A stretch of DNA of 64,000 bases, from assembly GCA_017468435.1 (NCBI GenBank), contig JAFUIP010000014.1, positions 124,001 through 188,000 on the forward strand, written 5' to 3'. This DNA comes from Bacteroidales bacterium (lineage in GTDB: Bacteria > Bacteroidota > Bacteroidia > Bacteroidales > UBA1402). A program made the translations under genes and the position numbers. Positions 43,244-52,827 of this stretch are shown piece after piece. Each line of letters starts with the position of its first letter. Position 1 is the stretch's first letter. The notes under the pieces are model-generated. The model did no database searches. It saw only the letters and a program-made list of their open reading frames with translations, and was not told the origin of the DNA.

Positions 43244-44551
43244 TTAAATGTCTTCGAAAGAATTGGCATCTTCGGTTTCCTCGCCTTCTTCGAATCCCTC
43301 GGTTTCTTCGATTTTTTCAGCACGATAATAGAGCGTCGAGCAATTGTCTTCGCGGAAAACTTTGGCCGCCATGGCCTGCAAATCGGAAGCTTGCAATTGC
43401 AAGGTACGTTTGAAATCGGACAGATATTGATTGGCATCGCCCATGAGCTCGTACCAGCAAAGTTGCGTGGCAATGTGCAAGCAATTGGTGTTGCGGAAGA
43501 GGAAGGCCGACTCGTATTTGTTCTTTACCTTTTGCAGCTCGTCGGCCGAAACAGGCTCATCGACAAGCATTTGCAACTCTTCGAGAAGCGACTTTTCGGC
43601 ATCTTCCAAGCTGACACCGATAAGAGGTTTGCCGCAGAACTGAATGCTTCCTCCACCCTTTTCAGCCTCGCCGCCCACGTAAATGTCCAGCGCACTGAAC
43701 ATGCGATTCTCCTTGACCAAACTTTGAAACAAACGGGCAGAACGTCCGCCGGCCAGAATATCGGTGAGCAAGTCGCACTCGTTGTAACCCGCCTCGCTAA
43801 CGCTCGGCGCGTGCCAATACTTATACAAGGCATCCATCGGCACCTGGCGCGTCACAGAAAGACGATTCGCAGCAAGCTGCTTTTGCACGGGCGCAAGCTG
43901 TCGCGACGGAAGATTCTTGGCCGGAATGTCGCCAAACCATTTTTCCACCAAAGACACGGCAGTTTCAAAAGACACGTTGCCACAAATAGCCAGCACCGCG
44001 TTGTCGGGCGCATAGAACTTTTCGTAAAAAGCACGTACATCCTCCAAAGAAAACTGCTCTATATGTTCCAACTTTTTGCCAATGGTAGGCCAAGCATAAG
44101 GATGAGAACCATACACCATGGGACGCATCATCATGGAAGCATCGCCATAAGGCTGATTCAGAAAACGTTGCTTAAATTCTTCGGCCACCACCTGCTTTTG
44201 CACATCGAGACTTTCCTGGTTTATATTGAGCGCCAACATGCGGTCGCTCTCCAAGTACAAGGCCATTTCGAGATTGTGCGCCGGCAAAGATATGTAGTAA
44301 TTGGTAACGTCGGTGTTGGTCCAGGCATTGTTCTCGCCCGAGGCACGCTGCACCAATTCGTCGAAATCGGGCACATTGGCAGAGCCGGCAAACATCAGAT
44401 GTTCAAAGAGATGCGCAAAGCCTGTATGATCCGGATGCTCATCTTTCGAACCGACATTATACATGATGTTAACGGCCACCATCTGCGTGTTCGCATCTAA
44501 ATAATGCAACAGACGGAGGCCGTTTTTCAGAATATGTTTGTTAATCTTCAT
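43244..44551 (-). CDS. M16 family zinc peptidase (insulinase-like)
   Basis: 435 residues. The inverted zinc motif HLFEH (H47, E50, H51) is present with the third ligand expected in the helix near ENNAWTN. Two M16 halves are recognisable, the second (from ~170) without zinc residues, as is normal. An acidic tail (EETEGFEEGEETEDANSFED) closes the protein. It lacks a signal peptide, so it is likely cytoplasmic. It begins one base after the cyclophilin stop and ends near the GNAT-like gene. Confidence 0.87.
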   Translation of the reverse strand: MKINKHILKNGLRLLHYLDANTQMVAVNIMYNVGSKDEHPDHTGFAHLFEHLMFAGSANVPDFDELVQRASGENNAWTNTDVTNYYISLPAHNLEMALYLESDRMLALNINQESLDVQKQVVAEEFKQRFLNQPYGDASMMMRPMVYGSHPYAWPTIGKKLEHIEQFSLEDVRAFYEKFYAPDNAVLAICGNVSFETAVSLVEKWFGDIPAKNLPSRQLAPVQKQLAANRLSVTRQVPMDALYKYWHAPSVSEAGYNECDLLTDILAGGRSARLFQSLVKENRMFSALDIYVGGEAEKGGGSIQFCGKPLIGVSLEDAEKSLLEELQMLVDEPVSADELQKVKNKYESAFLFRNTNCLHIATQLCWYELMGDANQYLSDFKRTLQLQASDLQAMAAKVFREDNCSTLYYRAEKIEETEGFEEGEETEDANSFEDI

Positions 44552-44552
44552 T

Positions 44553-45359
44553 TCAGTCTTTCAAAAGACTCATTTTCATGGTAATATCCGTTTTAGGACG
44601 ATCGGCGGCACCGGTAGCACAGTTTTGGATTTTTTCTACCACTTCGAGACCTTCCACCACTTCGCCAAACACGGTGTATTCATTGTCGAGATGAGGCGTA
44701 CCGCCGATGGTGGTGTAAGCCTGTTTTTGTTCGGCGGTAAACACTTCGCCCATAGGATTTTGTGCGAAATAGGCTTCCATCTGGCCAATCAATTCTTCTT
44801 GCAATTTGTTCAAACCTGCCTGGTTGCCGGTCATGTACATCTGACGGATTTCTGCCTGACGCTGCATGGCCAGTTTCTGGAAATAAGCCGCCTTCACTTG
44901 TTCTTGCTTCTGGGCTTCCATCTGCTGGAACTGAGCTTCGTTATAAACCTGACCCCAAACAATGTAGAACTGCGAACCCGATGATTCCTTCTGCGGATTC
45001 ACCTGGTCAGACTGACGGGCAGCCGACAAAGCACCACGTTTGTGGAAATATTTCGGATAAACGAATTCGGCAGGAATGGTATAACCCGGGCCGCCTGCGC
45101 CCAACTGTTGTCCGGCTGAGGCTCCCTTTGAATCGGGATCGCCGCCTTGAATCATAAAATCTTTGATGACGCGATGGAAAAGCAAATCGTTGTAGTAACC
45201 GCTTTCCACCAATTTGATGAAATTATCACGATGTTTGGGCGTGTCGTCGTAAAGACGGATGACGATGTTTCCCATCGAAGTTTCGATGAGAACTTTGGTT
45301 TCTGCTTGCATAGTAAGCGCTGTTAATAGGGTTAAAATTGGAATAATTATCTTTTTCAT
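44553..45359 (-). CDS. Peptidyl-prolyl cis-trans isomerase (cyclophilin type), exported
   Basis: 268 residues from ATG 45359 (MKKIIIPILTLLTALTMQA, signal peptide). The cyclophilin core has LVESGYYNDLLFHRVIKDFMIQGGDP and GSQFYIVWGQVYNE, with the catalytic Arg in FHRVI and later NEYTVFGEVVEG. A ~75-residue insertion rich in Gln/Glu (QQMEAQKQEQVKAAYFQK) lies in the middle, as in other Bacteroidales members. It helps proteins fold in the periplasm. Confidence 0.9.
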   Translation of the reverse strand: MKKIIIPILTLLTALTMQAETKVLIETSMGNIVIRLYDDTPKHRDNFIKLVESGYYNDLLFHRVIKDFMIQGGDPDSKGASAGQQLGAGGPGYTIPAEFVYPKYFHKRGALSAARQSDQVNPQKESSGSQFYIVWGQVYNEAQFQQMEAQKQEQVKAAYFQKLAMQRQAEIRQMYMTGNQAGLNKLQEELIGQMEAYFAQNPMGEVFTAEQKQAYTTIGGTPHLDNEYTVFGEVVEGLEVVEKIQNCATGAADRPKTDITMKMSLLKD

Positions 45360-45402
45360 TAGATTTTTTATCAAACGGTTAAAGTTTTTTGCAAAACCGC
45401 AA

Positions 45403-45410
45403 CAAAGGTA
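45403..45410 (-). promoter_or_regulatory. -7 element (TACCTTTG) for the cyclophilin operon
   Basis: On the minus strand TACCTTTG lies 44 bases before the ATG at 45359. No -33 TTG stands at standard spacing. Confidence 0.45.
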
Positions 45411-45423
45411 AACATTTATAACT

Positions 45424-45431
45424 TATTTTTG
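45424..45431 (+). promoter_or_regulatory. -7 element (TATTTTTG) for the sugar operon
   Basis: TATTTTTG lies 50 bases before the ATG at 45481 and only 14 bases from the divergent -7 element of the cyclophilin operon. A -33 box is missing, as in activated promoters. Confidence 0.45.
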
Positions 45432-45480
45432 TCGTTCTGAACAGAAACTATGAATAGAAACTATATTTAACACAAACGAT

Positions 45481-46386
45481 ATGAAACCAACACTTTTTGT
45501 ATTAGCAGCAGGCATGGGAAGCCGCTACGGAGGTCTGAAACAATTGGACGGTCTGGGACCCAACGGTGAAACCATTATGGATTATTCTGTGTTTGACGCA
45601 GCTCGCGCCGGATTCGGTAAAATTGTTTTCGTTATCCGTCATACTTTCGAAGAAGATTTTCGCACCAAGATTGCCAGTAAATATCAGGGCGTTCTTCCGG
45701 TTGAAATTGTTTTCCAGGAAACTTCTTACCTGCCCGAAGGCTATACTTGTCCCGCTGAGAGAACCAAGCCTTGGGGTACCAACCACGCTGTGCTGATGGG
45801 AAAAGACGTTATCAAGGAACCATTCGCAGTGATCAATGCCGACGATTTCTACGGCAAGGAAAGTTTCCAGGTTTTGGCCGACTTCCTGAAAAGCGTTGAA
45901 AACGAAAAGAATCGCTATTGCATGGTGGGATATCGTATCGGCAACACCTTGTCTGAGAGTGGTTCTGTGGCTCGCGGTATCTGCCAAAAAGACGAAAAGA
46001 ACCTTCTGACCAACGTGGTGGAACGCACCTACATCATCCGCGACACCGACGGCCAAGTGAAGTTCAAAGACGAAAATGAAGCAATGGTTCCTGTCGATGA
46101 AAATGCACCCGTTTCTATGAACATGTGGGGCTTCACGCCAGATTATTTCGACTATTCCGAAGAAAACTTCCGCAAATTCCTCGATGAAAACTTGCAGGCC
46201 GAAAAAGCCGAATTCTATATTCCCTGGGTAGTCAACAACCTTATCTGCGAAGGCAAAGTAACTTGCGAAGTGCTCGACACGCCCTCGAAATGGTTCGGTG
46301 TCACTTATGCCGCCGACCGTCAGTTCGTAGTTGACAAGATTGCTCAGCTCATCGAAGAAGGTGTTTATCCCGCAAAACTTTGGTAA
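45481..46386 (+). CDS. Sugar-phosphate nucleotidyltransferase
   Basis: 301 residues. The N-terminal signature LAAGMGSRYGGLKQL matches the nucleotidyltransferase G-x-G-x-R-x2-P-type loop, and INADDFYGKESF carries the metal-binding Asp. Members join a sugar-1-phosphate to NTP. It is the first gene of an operon with galactokinase, so a role as galactose-1-phosphate (UDP-sugar) pyrophosphorylase is plausible, but that is inferred. The stop codon lies in a 20-bp tandem duplication. Confidence 0.78.
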   Translation: MKPTLFVLAAGMGSRYGGLKQLDGLGPNGETIMDYSVFDAARAGFGKIVFVIRHTFEEDFRTKIASKYQGVLPVEIVFQETSYLPEGYTCPAERTKPWGTNHAVLMGKDVIKEPFAVINADDFYGKESFQVLADFLKSVENEKNRYCMVGYRIGNTLSESGSVARGICQKDEKNLLTNVVERTYIIRDTDGQVKFKDENEAMVPVDENAPVSMNMWGFTPDYFDYSEENFRKFLDENLQAEKAEFYIPWVVNNLICEGKVTCEVLDTPSKWFGVTYAADRQFVVDKIAQLIEEGVYPAKLW

Positions 46387-46405
46387 TTCCTGCAAAACTC
46401 TGGTA
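46366..46405. repeat. 20-bp tandem duplication including the nucleotidyltransferase stop
   Basis: TATCCCGCAAAACTTTGGTA (46366-46385) and ATTCCTGCAAAACTCTGGTA (46386-46405) are adjacent and share 16 of 20 bases. The gene's stop TAA is at 46384-46386. Confidence 0.85.
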
Positions 46406-46407
46406 AT

Positions 46408-47550
46408 ATGGATTATACATTTATCTGCAACCAATTCGTGAAGCGTTACGGCGAAGATTATAATTTGTACGCTTCTCCGGGTCGTGTCAATTTGATTGGC
46501 GAACATACCGACTACAATGGCGGTTTCGTATTTCCCGGCGCCATCGACAAAATGATTGTGGTAGCCATCAAGCCCAACGGCACCGACACCATCAACGTAT
46601 ATTCCTACGACATGAAGGAAACCGAAGAATTTGCTTTGGACGAAAAGCCTATTCGTGGCTGGGCGCTCTACATCTATGGTGTGGTGCAGGAATTGCTGAA
46701 ACGTGGCCACCAGATTGGCGGATTCAATTGCGTGTTTGGCGGTGATATTCCCATCGGTTCGGGTCTTTCTACTTCGGCTGCTTTGGAATCGGCTTTCTGT
46801 TTTGCGCTGAACGATCTTTTCAACTTGAACCTGACCAAGCTCGACATGGCACAAATCGGACAGGCTGCCGAGCACAATGCCGTGGGCGTTCGTTGCGGTA
46901 TCATGGACCAGTTTGCTTCGGTATTTGGCGAAGAGGGCCATCTGATTCGTCTCGACTGTCGTTCTTTGGAATACGACTTAGTGCCTTTCCATCCTGAAAA
47001 CTGCCGCGTGGTGCTTATCGATACGCAGGTGAAACACAACCTGGCTGCTTCGGAATACAACATCCGTCGTGCCGAATGCGAAGAAGGCGTTGCCACCATT
47101 CAGAAGGATTATCCCTTGGTAAGCTTGCTCCGCGATGTCACCATCGATATGCTGAACGAATACAAGAAAACCTTGAAGGAAAGCACTTTCCGTCGATGCC
47201 AATATGTGATTCACGAAAACTTGCGCGTGGAAGCTGCCATGGACGCTTTGTACAACAACGACTACGTGAAATTCGGTGAATTGATGTATGCTTCGCACGA
47301 AGGTTTGAGCAAGGAATACAACGTAAGTTGTGAAGAATCAGACTTTTTGGTGGAAGTTGCCCGCAAGAACGGCGTACTCGGTGCTCGCATGATGGGTGGC
47401 GGTTTCGGTGGCTGTACCATCAACCTGCTCAAGGAAGAAGATTACGACAGATTCATTGCCGACGCCATAGAAAGCTACAAACAGAAATTCCGCAAGGCAC
47501 CAAAGATTTACGATGTGAAAATTGGTGTTGGTTCTCATAAAATCAAATAA
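46408..47550 (+). CDS. galK: Galactokinase
   Basis: 380 residues, GHMP kinase. GRVNLIGEHTDYNGG is the galactokinase signature, GGDIPIGSGLSTSAALE the ATP-binding motif, and MGGGFGGCTINL the C-terminal motif. It phosphorylates D-galactose to galactose-1-phosphate with ATP. It lies 21 bases after the nucleotidyltransferase and 12 before xylB. No galactose transporter or galT is visible in the operon. Confidence 0.96.
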   Translation: MDYTFICNQFVKRYGEDYNLYASPGRVNLIGEHTDYNGGFVFPGAIDKMIVVAIKPNGTDTINVYSYDMKETEEFALDEKPIRGWALYIYGVVQELLKRGHQIGGFNCVFGGDIPIGSGLSTSAALESAFCFALNDLFNLNLTKLDMAQIGQAAEHNAVGVRCGIMDQFASVFGEEGHLIRLDCRSLEYDLVPFHPENCRVVLIDTQVKHNLAASEYNIRRAECEEGVATIQKDYPLVSLLRDVTIDMLNEYKKTLKESTFRRCQYVIHENLRVEAAMDALYNNDYVKFGELMYASHEGLSKEYNVSCEESDFLVEVARKNGVLGARMMGGGFGGCTINLLKEEDYDRFIADAIESYKQKFRKAPKIYDVKIGVGSHKIK

Positions 47551-47562
47551 AGACAAACTATT

Positions 47563-49035
47563 ATGTATCTCTTAGGTTTTGATATAGGAAGTTCTTCCGT
47601 AAAGGCTTGTCTCATTGATGCTCAGAATGGCAATTGCTTGGCTTCTGCTTTTTATCCGAAGTCGGAAATGGCCATTGAAGCCAAACAAGTGGGTTGGGCC
47701 GAACAAGATCCCAACGCCTGGTGGAACAATTTGAAGGCAGCCAATCAGGAAGTGATGAACAAGGCCGGCGTAGATGCTGCCGACATTGCCAGTATCGGTA
47801 TTTCTTACCAGATGCACGGATTGGTAATGGTTGACAAAAACAAGGAATTGCTTCGTCCGGCCATCATCTGGTGCGACTCGCGCGCAGTGCCTTACGGCGA
47901 AAAGGCTTTCCAGGAAATCGGCGAAGAAAAATGCTTGTCGCATTTGCTGAATTCTCCCGGCAACTTCACGGCTTCCAAATTGGCTTGGGTAAAGGAAAAC
48001 GAACCGGCCATCTTCGATAAGATTGACAAACTGATGCTTCCCGGCGACTACATCGCACTGCGCTTGACGGGCGAATGTACCACCACGGCTTCCGGCTTGT
48101 CTGAAGGCATCATGTGGGATTTCAAGAACAATCGTCCGGCCGACTTTTTGCTCGATTACTACGGCATAGATTCGTCTTGGATTCCTCAGATTTTGCCCAG
48201 CTTCGCCAACCAAGGACAACTGACGGCTTCTGCCGCTGCCGAACTTGGCCTGAGAGCCGGCATTCCGGTTTGCTACCGCGGTGGCGACCAACCCAACAAC
48301 GCTCTCTCGCTGAACGTGTTCAACCCCGGAGAAGTGGCTGCAACGGCCGGGACTTCGGGCGTGGTATATGGCGTGAACGGACACATCAACTACGATGCCA
48401 AGTCGCGCGTGAACAGCTTTGCCCACGTGAACCACAGTGCCGAACTGACGCGTATCGGAGTATTGCTCTGCATTAACGGAACAGGTATCATGAATGCTTG
48501 GATGAAGCGCAACAGCGCCTCTAACGCAGTGTCTTACGCCGACTTGAACGATATTGCCGCCCAAGCTCCCATAGGTAGCGACGGTGTATCTATCCTGCCC
48601 TTCGGAAACGGCAACGAAAGAATGTTCGAAAACAAGGCCGGCGCTTGCAGCATCCACGGATTGCAGTTCAACCGCCACGGACAGCCACATCTTATCAGAG
48701 CCACCCAAGAAGGTATCGTATTCGCTTTTGCTTACGGCATGGAAATCATGAACGCCATGGGCATTGAAACCAAGCTCATTCGCGCCGGCAAGGCCAATAT
48801 GTTCCTCAGCCCCATTTTCTGCGACACACTGGCCGGACTCACCGGAGCCCAAATCGAATTGTACGACACGGATGGTTCTATCGGTGCTGCTCGAGGCGCA
48901 GGCATTGGCGCAGGCATTTACAAGAATACTCAAGAAGCTTTTGTATCGCTCAAGAAATTGGATACCATTATGCCGGTTGAAAAAGACAAAGAGGCTTATA
49001 CCGAAGCTTATTTACGTTGGAAATCATATTTATAA
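47563..49035 (+). CDS. xylB: Xylulokinase (FGGY family)
   Basis: 490 residues. FGGY-kinase start FDIGSSSVKACLID (ATP phosphate loop), MHGLVMVDKNKELLRPAIIWCD, and the late block YRGGDQPNNALSLN and TAGTSGVVYG. The Asp of the GDYIALRLTG region fits the xylulose-binding side. It phosphorylates D-xylulose to xylulose-5-phosphate. It lies directly before xylA (21-base gap). FGGY members can have other substrates, but the xylA neighbour supports xylulose. Confidence 0.92.
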   Translation: MYLLGFDIGSSSVKACLIDAQNGNCLASAFYPKSEMAIEAKQVGWAEQDPNAWWNNLKAANQEVMNKAGVDAADIASIGISYQMHGLVMVDKNKELLRPAIIWCDSRAVPYGEKAFQEIGEEKCLSHLLNSPGNFTASKLAWVKENEPAIFDKIDKLMLPGDYIALRLTGECTTTASGLSEGIMWDFKNNRPADFLLDYYGIDSSWIPQILPSFANQGQLTASAAAELGLRAGIPVCYRGGDQPNNALSLNVFNPGEVAATAGTSGVVYGVNGHINYDAKSRVNSFAHVNHSAELTRIGVLLCINGTGIMNAWMKRNSASNAVSYADLNDIAAQAPIGSDGVSILPFGNGNERMFENKAGACSIHGLQFNRHGQPHLIRATQEGIVFAFAYGMEIMNAMGIETKLIRAGKANMFLSPIFCDTLAGLTGAQIELYDTDGSIGAARGAGIGAGIYKNTQEAFVSLKKLDTIMPVEKDKEAYTEAYLRWKSYL

Positions 49036-49056
49036 ATCAATTTAAACACAATCATT

Positions 49057-50370
49057 ATGGCTAAAGAATTCTTTCCTGAAATTGGAAAAATCAAATTTGA
49101 AGGCGTAGAGTCGAAGAATCCTCTTGCTTATCGTTACTATGATGCCGAAAAGGTAATCTTAGGCAAACCCATGAAAGAATGGTTGAAATTTGCCATGGCT
49201 TGGTGGCACACACTTTGCGCAGAAGGTGGCGACCAATTTGGTGGCGGTACCAAGACTTTCCCCTGGAACGATGCTTGCTGCCCTATCCAAGTTGCAAAGA
49301 ACAAAGTTGACGCCGGTTTCGAAATTATGCAGAAATTGGGCATCGAATACTATTGTTTCCACGATGTCGATTTGGTTTCTGAAGGCAATTCTATCGAAGA
49401 ATACGAAAGCAATCTGAAAGAAATCGTTGCTTATTTGAAAGAAAAACAAGCTGAAACCGGTATCAAGCTTTTGTGGGGTACTGCCAATGTATTCGGCCAC
49501 AAGCGTTATATGAACGGTGCTTCTACCAACCCCGATTTCGACGTTGTGGCTCGTGCTATCGTTCAAATCAAGAATGCCATCGACGCTACCATCGAACTGG
49601 GTGGTACCAACTATGTATTCTGGGGCGGCCGCGAAGGTTACATGTCTTTGCTGAACACCGACCAGAAGCGTGAAAAAGAACACATGGCTACCATGTTGAC
49701 CATGGCTCGCGACTATGCCCGCAGCAAGGGTTTCACCGGTACTTTCCTTATCGAACCCAAGCCCATGGAACCCAGCAAGCATCAGTACGATGTTGATACC
49801 GAAACGGTTATCGGTTTCTTGAAAGCTCATGGTTTGGAAAAAGACTTCAAGGTAAATATCGAAGTTAACCACGCCACTTTGGCAGGCCACACTTTCGAAC
49901 ACGAATTGGCTTGCGCTGTTGACGAAGGCATGTTGGGCAGCATCGACGCTAACCGCGGTGACTATCAGAACGGCTGGGATACCGACCAATTCCCCATCGA
50001 CAACTACGAACTGACCCAGGCTATGATGCAAATCATCCGCAATGGCGGTTTGGGCAACGGCGGTACCAACTTCGACGCCAAGACTCGTCGTAACAGCACC
50101 GATTTGGAAGACATCTTCATCGCTCACATTGCAGGTATGGACGCCATGGCTCGCGCTTTGGAATGTGCTGCCAAGTTGTTGGAAGAATCTCCCATCAAGC
50201 AAATGGTGGCCGATCGCTACGCTTCGTTCGACAAGGGTATCGGTAAAGACTTCGAAGATGGCAAGTTGAGCCTCGAAGACGTTTATGCTTATGGCAAGCA
50301 GAACGGCGAACCCAAGCAAACCAGCGGCAAGCAAGAATTGTACGAAGCTATCGTGAATATGTATTGCTAA
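49057..50370 (+). CDS. xylA: Xylose isomerase
   Basis: 437 residues. The TIM-barrel has [32 protein letters not shown] and [10 protein letters not shown], with the metal-binding Glu, Asp and His residues. The N-terminal His/Asp pair (YCFHDVDL) is present. It converts D-xylose to D-xylulose with divalent metal. Its codons favour a restricted high-expression set compared with neighbours. Last gene of the operon. Confidence 0.97.
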   Translation: MAKEFFPEIGKIKFEGVESKNPLAYRYYDAEKVILGKPMKEWLKFAMAWWHTLCAEGGDQFGGGTKTFPWNDACCPIQVAKNKVDAGFEIMQKLGIEYYCFHDVDLVSEGNSIEEYESNLKEIVAYLKEKQAETGIKLLWGTANVFGHKRYMNGASTNPDFDVVARAIVQIKNAIDATIELGGTNYVFWGGREGYMSLLNTDQKREKEHMATMLTMARDYARSKGFTGTFLIEPKPMEPSKHQYDVDTETVIGFLKAHGLEKDFKVNIEVNHATLAGHTFEHELACAVDEGMLGSIDANRGDYQNGWDTDQFPIDNYELTQAMMQIIRNGGLGNGGTNFDAKTRRNSTDLEDIFIAHIAGMDAMARALECAAKLLEESPIKQMVADRYASFDKGIGKDFEDGKLSLEDVYAYGKQNGEPKQTSGKQELYEAIVNMYC

Positions 50371-50373
50371 ATC

Positions 50374-50395
50374 GCTTCCGGCAAGCTTCCGGCAA
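50374..50395. repeat. 11-bp tandem duplication just after the xylA stop
   Basis: GCTTCCGGCAA is at 50374-50384 and directly again at 50385-50395, four bases after the xylA stop TAA. Confidence 0.85.
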
Positions 50396-50417
50396 ATATC
50401 CCTTTGCCAAATAATAC

Positions 50418-50447
50418 GCGAGGCTGTCTCCATGGAGACAGCCTCGC
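50418..50447. terminator. Perfect 30-bp palindrome, likely bidirectional terminator
   Basis: GCGAGGCTGTCTCC and GGAGACAGCCTCGC, joined by AT, form a perfect palindrome between the convergent xylA and GH3 genes. The T-run after it is weak in both directions. Confidence 0.65.
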
Positions 50448-50472
50448 TTGCTTTATCAAAATGCACTTCTCT

Positions 50473-52695
50473 TCACTTCACTTTCACGCGGAGGTTGGCG
50501 ATGTGATGGCGAGAAGAGTTGCCAATGCGGAGAATGTAATCGCCGGCTTCGGTGTTCCAAGAAGAGGAAGTTTCGTCCCAGAATACGAAGGAATTTACCG
50601 GAATAGACAAGGTGATAGTTTGTTTTTCACCAGCTTTGAGGAAAACTTTTTGGAAAGCTTTCAGCTCTTGATACGGACGTTTCACCGAACATTTCGGGTC
50701 GGAAACATACACCTGTATCACTTCTGCTCCATCGCGCGAGCCAGTGTTTTCAACATCGACAGAAAGCAGGATATTATCGTTTTCGCCGTAGGTTTTGGCA
50801 TCGCAACGCGCATTGGAAATATTGAATGTGGTGTACGACAAGCCGAAACCGAAAGGATAGGCCGCCGGAATATTCTTGGTGTCGTGCCAACGGTAACCTA
50901 CCAGAATATCTTCCATATACACTTGCTTCACACCATCGCCCGGATACGAGAGCTGACCAAAGGAAATGGCGCCATTGTCGCTGAGTTTCTTGGGGAAGGA
51001 GAAAGGCAATTTGCCACTCGGATTGACATCGCCTGCCAACAGAGAAGCCAAAGCGTGTCCGGCCTGACTGCCTGTGTACCAAGCTTGAACGATGGCTTTT
51101 GCCTTGGACGCCCAAGAAGTTTCCACCGCATTTCCACTCATAAGCACCACCACCAGATTCTCGTTGACAGCGGCAATATCTTCTATCAGTTTGGGTTGAT
51201 TGAAAGGCAATTCGTAGGTGTAACGGTCGGCCGCTTCGCAATCTTGCTTGTGATTCTTGTTCAGCCCGCCCACGAAAACGACCAAATCAGCCTTGGCAGC
51301 CACGCGCACAGCCTCAGCGTGCAGACTGTCGAGATTATGCGTAGGTTTACCTTCGTTGGAATACATGGCCTTGCCCGAATCGTAAGCGCGTGCAAACAAC
51401 ACCTGCGACTGAGGAAATCGCTCCTTGATGCCTTGCAATGGCGTGATGACTTCCTTTGGTTTCAACTCACTGCTGCCACCGCCCTGCATCAGGTTACGGA
51501 TAGCATTTTCACCGATTACAGCGATGGTTTTCGGAGCCTCAACAATGGGAAGTATCTGCGCATCGTTTTTGAGCAAAACCATGCCACCTTCGGCAATTTT
51601 CTTAGCAGCTTGCGCGTGTTCCTCGGTGGCCAACGAACCCCATGCACGAGGCGATTTCAGATTGGTGCGCAACATCAGACGGAGAATGCGGCGTACTTTA
51701 TCGTCCAACTGAGCCTGGTTGTATTTACCTGATTTCAAACCATGTAAGAAAGGATCGGCCAAATAATATTGGTTATAATCGAATTTCGATTCCGTGGTAA
51801 GTCCGTTGGTATAAGTGCCCATTTCCAGGTCGAGACCGTTCTTTACAGCTTGCTCTGTATCGTGACAGCCGCCCCAGTCGGTCATGAAGGCTCCATCCCA
51901 AGCCCATTCTTCTTTCAGAATGGCATTCAAATATTCGTTGTGACAGCAATGTTGATTCTTGTACTGATTATACGCGCCCATAAAAGACCAAGCACCGGCA
52001 TCGGCAGCAGCCTTGAAAGCGGGCAAATAAATCTCGCGCAAAGCTCGGTCAGACACTTCCACGTTGATATGTCCTCGGTCTATTTCCTGATTATTAAGCG
52101 CATAATGTTTCACGCAAGCGGCCACGTCGTTTTCCTGAATACCTTTTATATAGGGTTGCACCATCACGGATGCCAAATATGGATCTTCGCCCATGTACTC
52201 GAAATTTCGTCCGTTCAGCGGCACACGATAAATATTGACTCCGGGGCCGAGAATGACATCTTTCTTACGATATCGTGCCTCTGCGCCAAGACATTGACCA
52301 TAGAGATATGCCAAGTCGGGATCGAAACTTGCTGCCAAACAAGTGAGCGCGGGAAAAGCCGTCACAGAGTCGTTGCGCCATTTGGCGTAGCCCCAGTCGT
52401 TCCAGTTGATTTCGGCCCGAACGCCGTGAGGGCCGTCGCTGTACCAAAGCTCAGGAATGCCCAATCGCGGCACACCGGGTGTAGAAAACTTTCCTTGCGC
52501 CGTGCAAAGGGCCACTTTTTCTTCCAATGTCAGTTGCGCCAAAATGGCCTCCACTTTTTCTTCTTCACTCAAACTCTCATCGCACCAAACGGGCTGATGC
52601 TTAGCAGTCGTCTCTTTGGCCTGTGCCTGAGCCACCGGTTGAACCAAAACAATAAAGGCCACTACAAGCCACATAAACACGCTGAATTTTCTCAT
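50473..52695 (-). CDS. Glycoside hydrolase family 3 protein (beta-glucosidase/xylosidase type), exported
   Basis: 740 residues with a signal peptide (about 1-26). The GH3 N-terminal domain has GPGVNIYRVPLNGRNFEYMGEDP (seen as NIYRVPLNGRNFEYMGEDP), VKHYALNNQE and the nucleophile D273 in MTDWGG. The second domain and a C-terminal fibronectin type III-like domain (VDVENTGSRDGAEVIQVY) follow. It hydrolyses beta-linked glucose or xylose oligomers outside the cytoplasm. Next to the xylose genes, a xylosidase role is attractive but not proven. Confidence 0.9.
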   Translation of the reverse strand: MRKFSVFMWLVVAFIVLVQPVAQAQAKETTAKHQPVWCDESLSEEEKVEAILAQLTLEEKVALCTAQGKFSTPGVPRLGIPELWYSDGPHGVRAEINWNDWGYAKWRNDSVTAFPALTCLAASFDPDLAYLYGQCLGAEARYRKKDVILGPGVNIYRVPLNGRNFEYMGEDPYLASVMVQPYIKGIQENDVAACVKHYALNNQEIDRGHINVEVSDRALREIYLPAFKAAADAGAWSFMGAYNQYKNQHCCHNEYLNAILKEEWAWDGAFMTDWGGCHDTEQAVKNGLDLEMGTYTNGLTTESKFDYNQYYLADPFLHGLKSGKYNQAQLDDKVRRILRLMLRTNLKSPRAWGSLATEEHAQAAKKIAEGGMVLLKNDAQILPIVEAPKTIAVIGENAIRNLMQGGGSSELKPKEVITPLQGIKERFPQSQVLFARAYDSGKAMYSNEGKPTHNLDSLHAEAVRVAAKADLVVFVGGLNKNHKQDCEAADRYTYELPFNQPKLIEDIAAVNENLVVVLMSGNAVETSWASKAKAIVQAWYTGSQAGHALASLLAGDVNPSGKLPFSFPKKLSDNGAISFGQLSYPGDGVKQVYMEDILVGYRWHDTKNIPAAYPFGFGLSYTTFNISNARCDAKTYGENDNILLSVDVENTGSRDGAEVIQVYVSDPKCSVKRPYQELKAFQKVFLKAGEKQTITLSIPVNSFVFWDETSSSWNTEAGDYILRIGNSSRHHIANLRVKVK

Positions 52696-52787
52696 ACTGT
52701 AATAATTATATTTATTCTCGTTTTTATTTTGATGAAAACTGCCGCTAATTTAATGCAAATCGCCAACACAGAAAAGGGCTTTTTTCT

Positions 52788-52795
52788 TACTTTTG
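52788..52795 (+). promoter_or_regulatory. -7 element (TACTTTTG) for the CobW-type gene
   Basis: TACTTTTG matches TAnnTTTG and lies 32 bases before the ATG at 52828. A clear -33 element is missing. Confidence 0.5.
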
Positions 52796-52827
52796 CAAGC
52801 AAATAACAGAATTATCTAACAAAGCTC

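Noticed and set aside
45502..46941. 479-codon minus-strand frame across the nucleotidyltransferase and galK
   Set aside because: It spans two genes with recognised motifs on the other strand and has no initiation or family signal.
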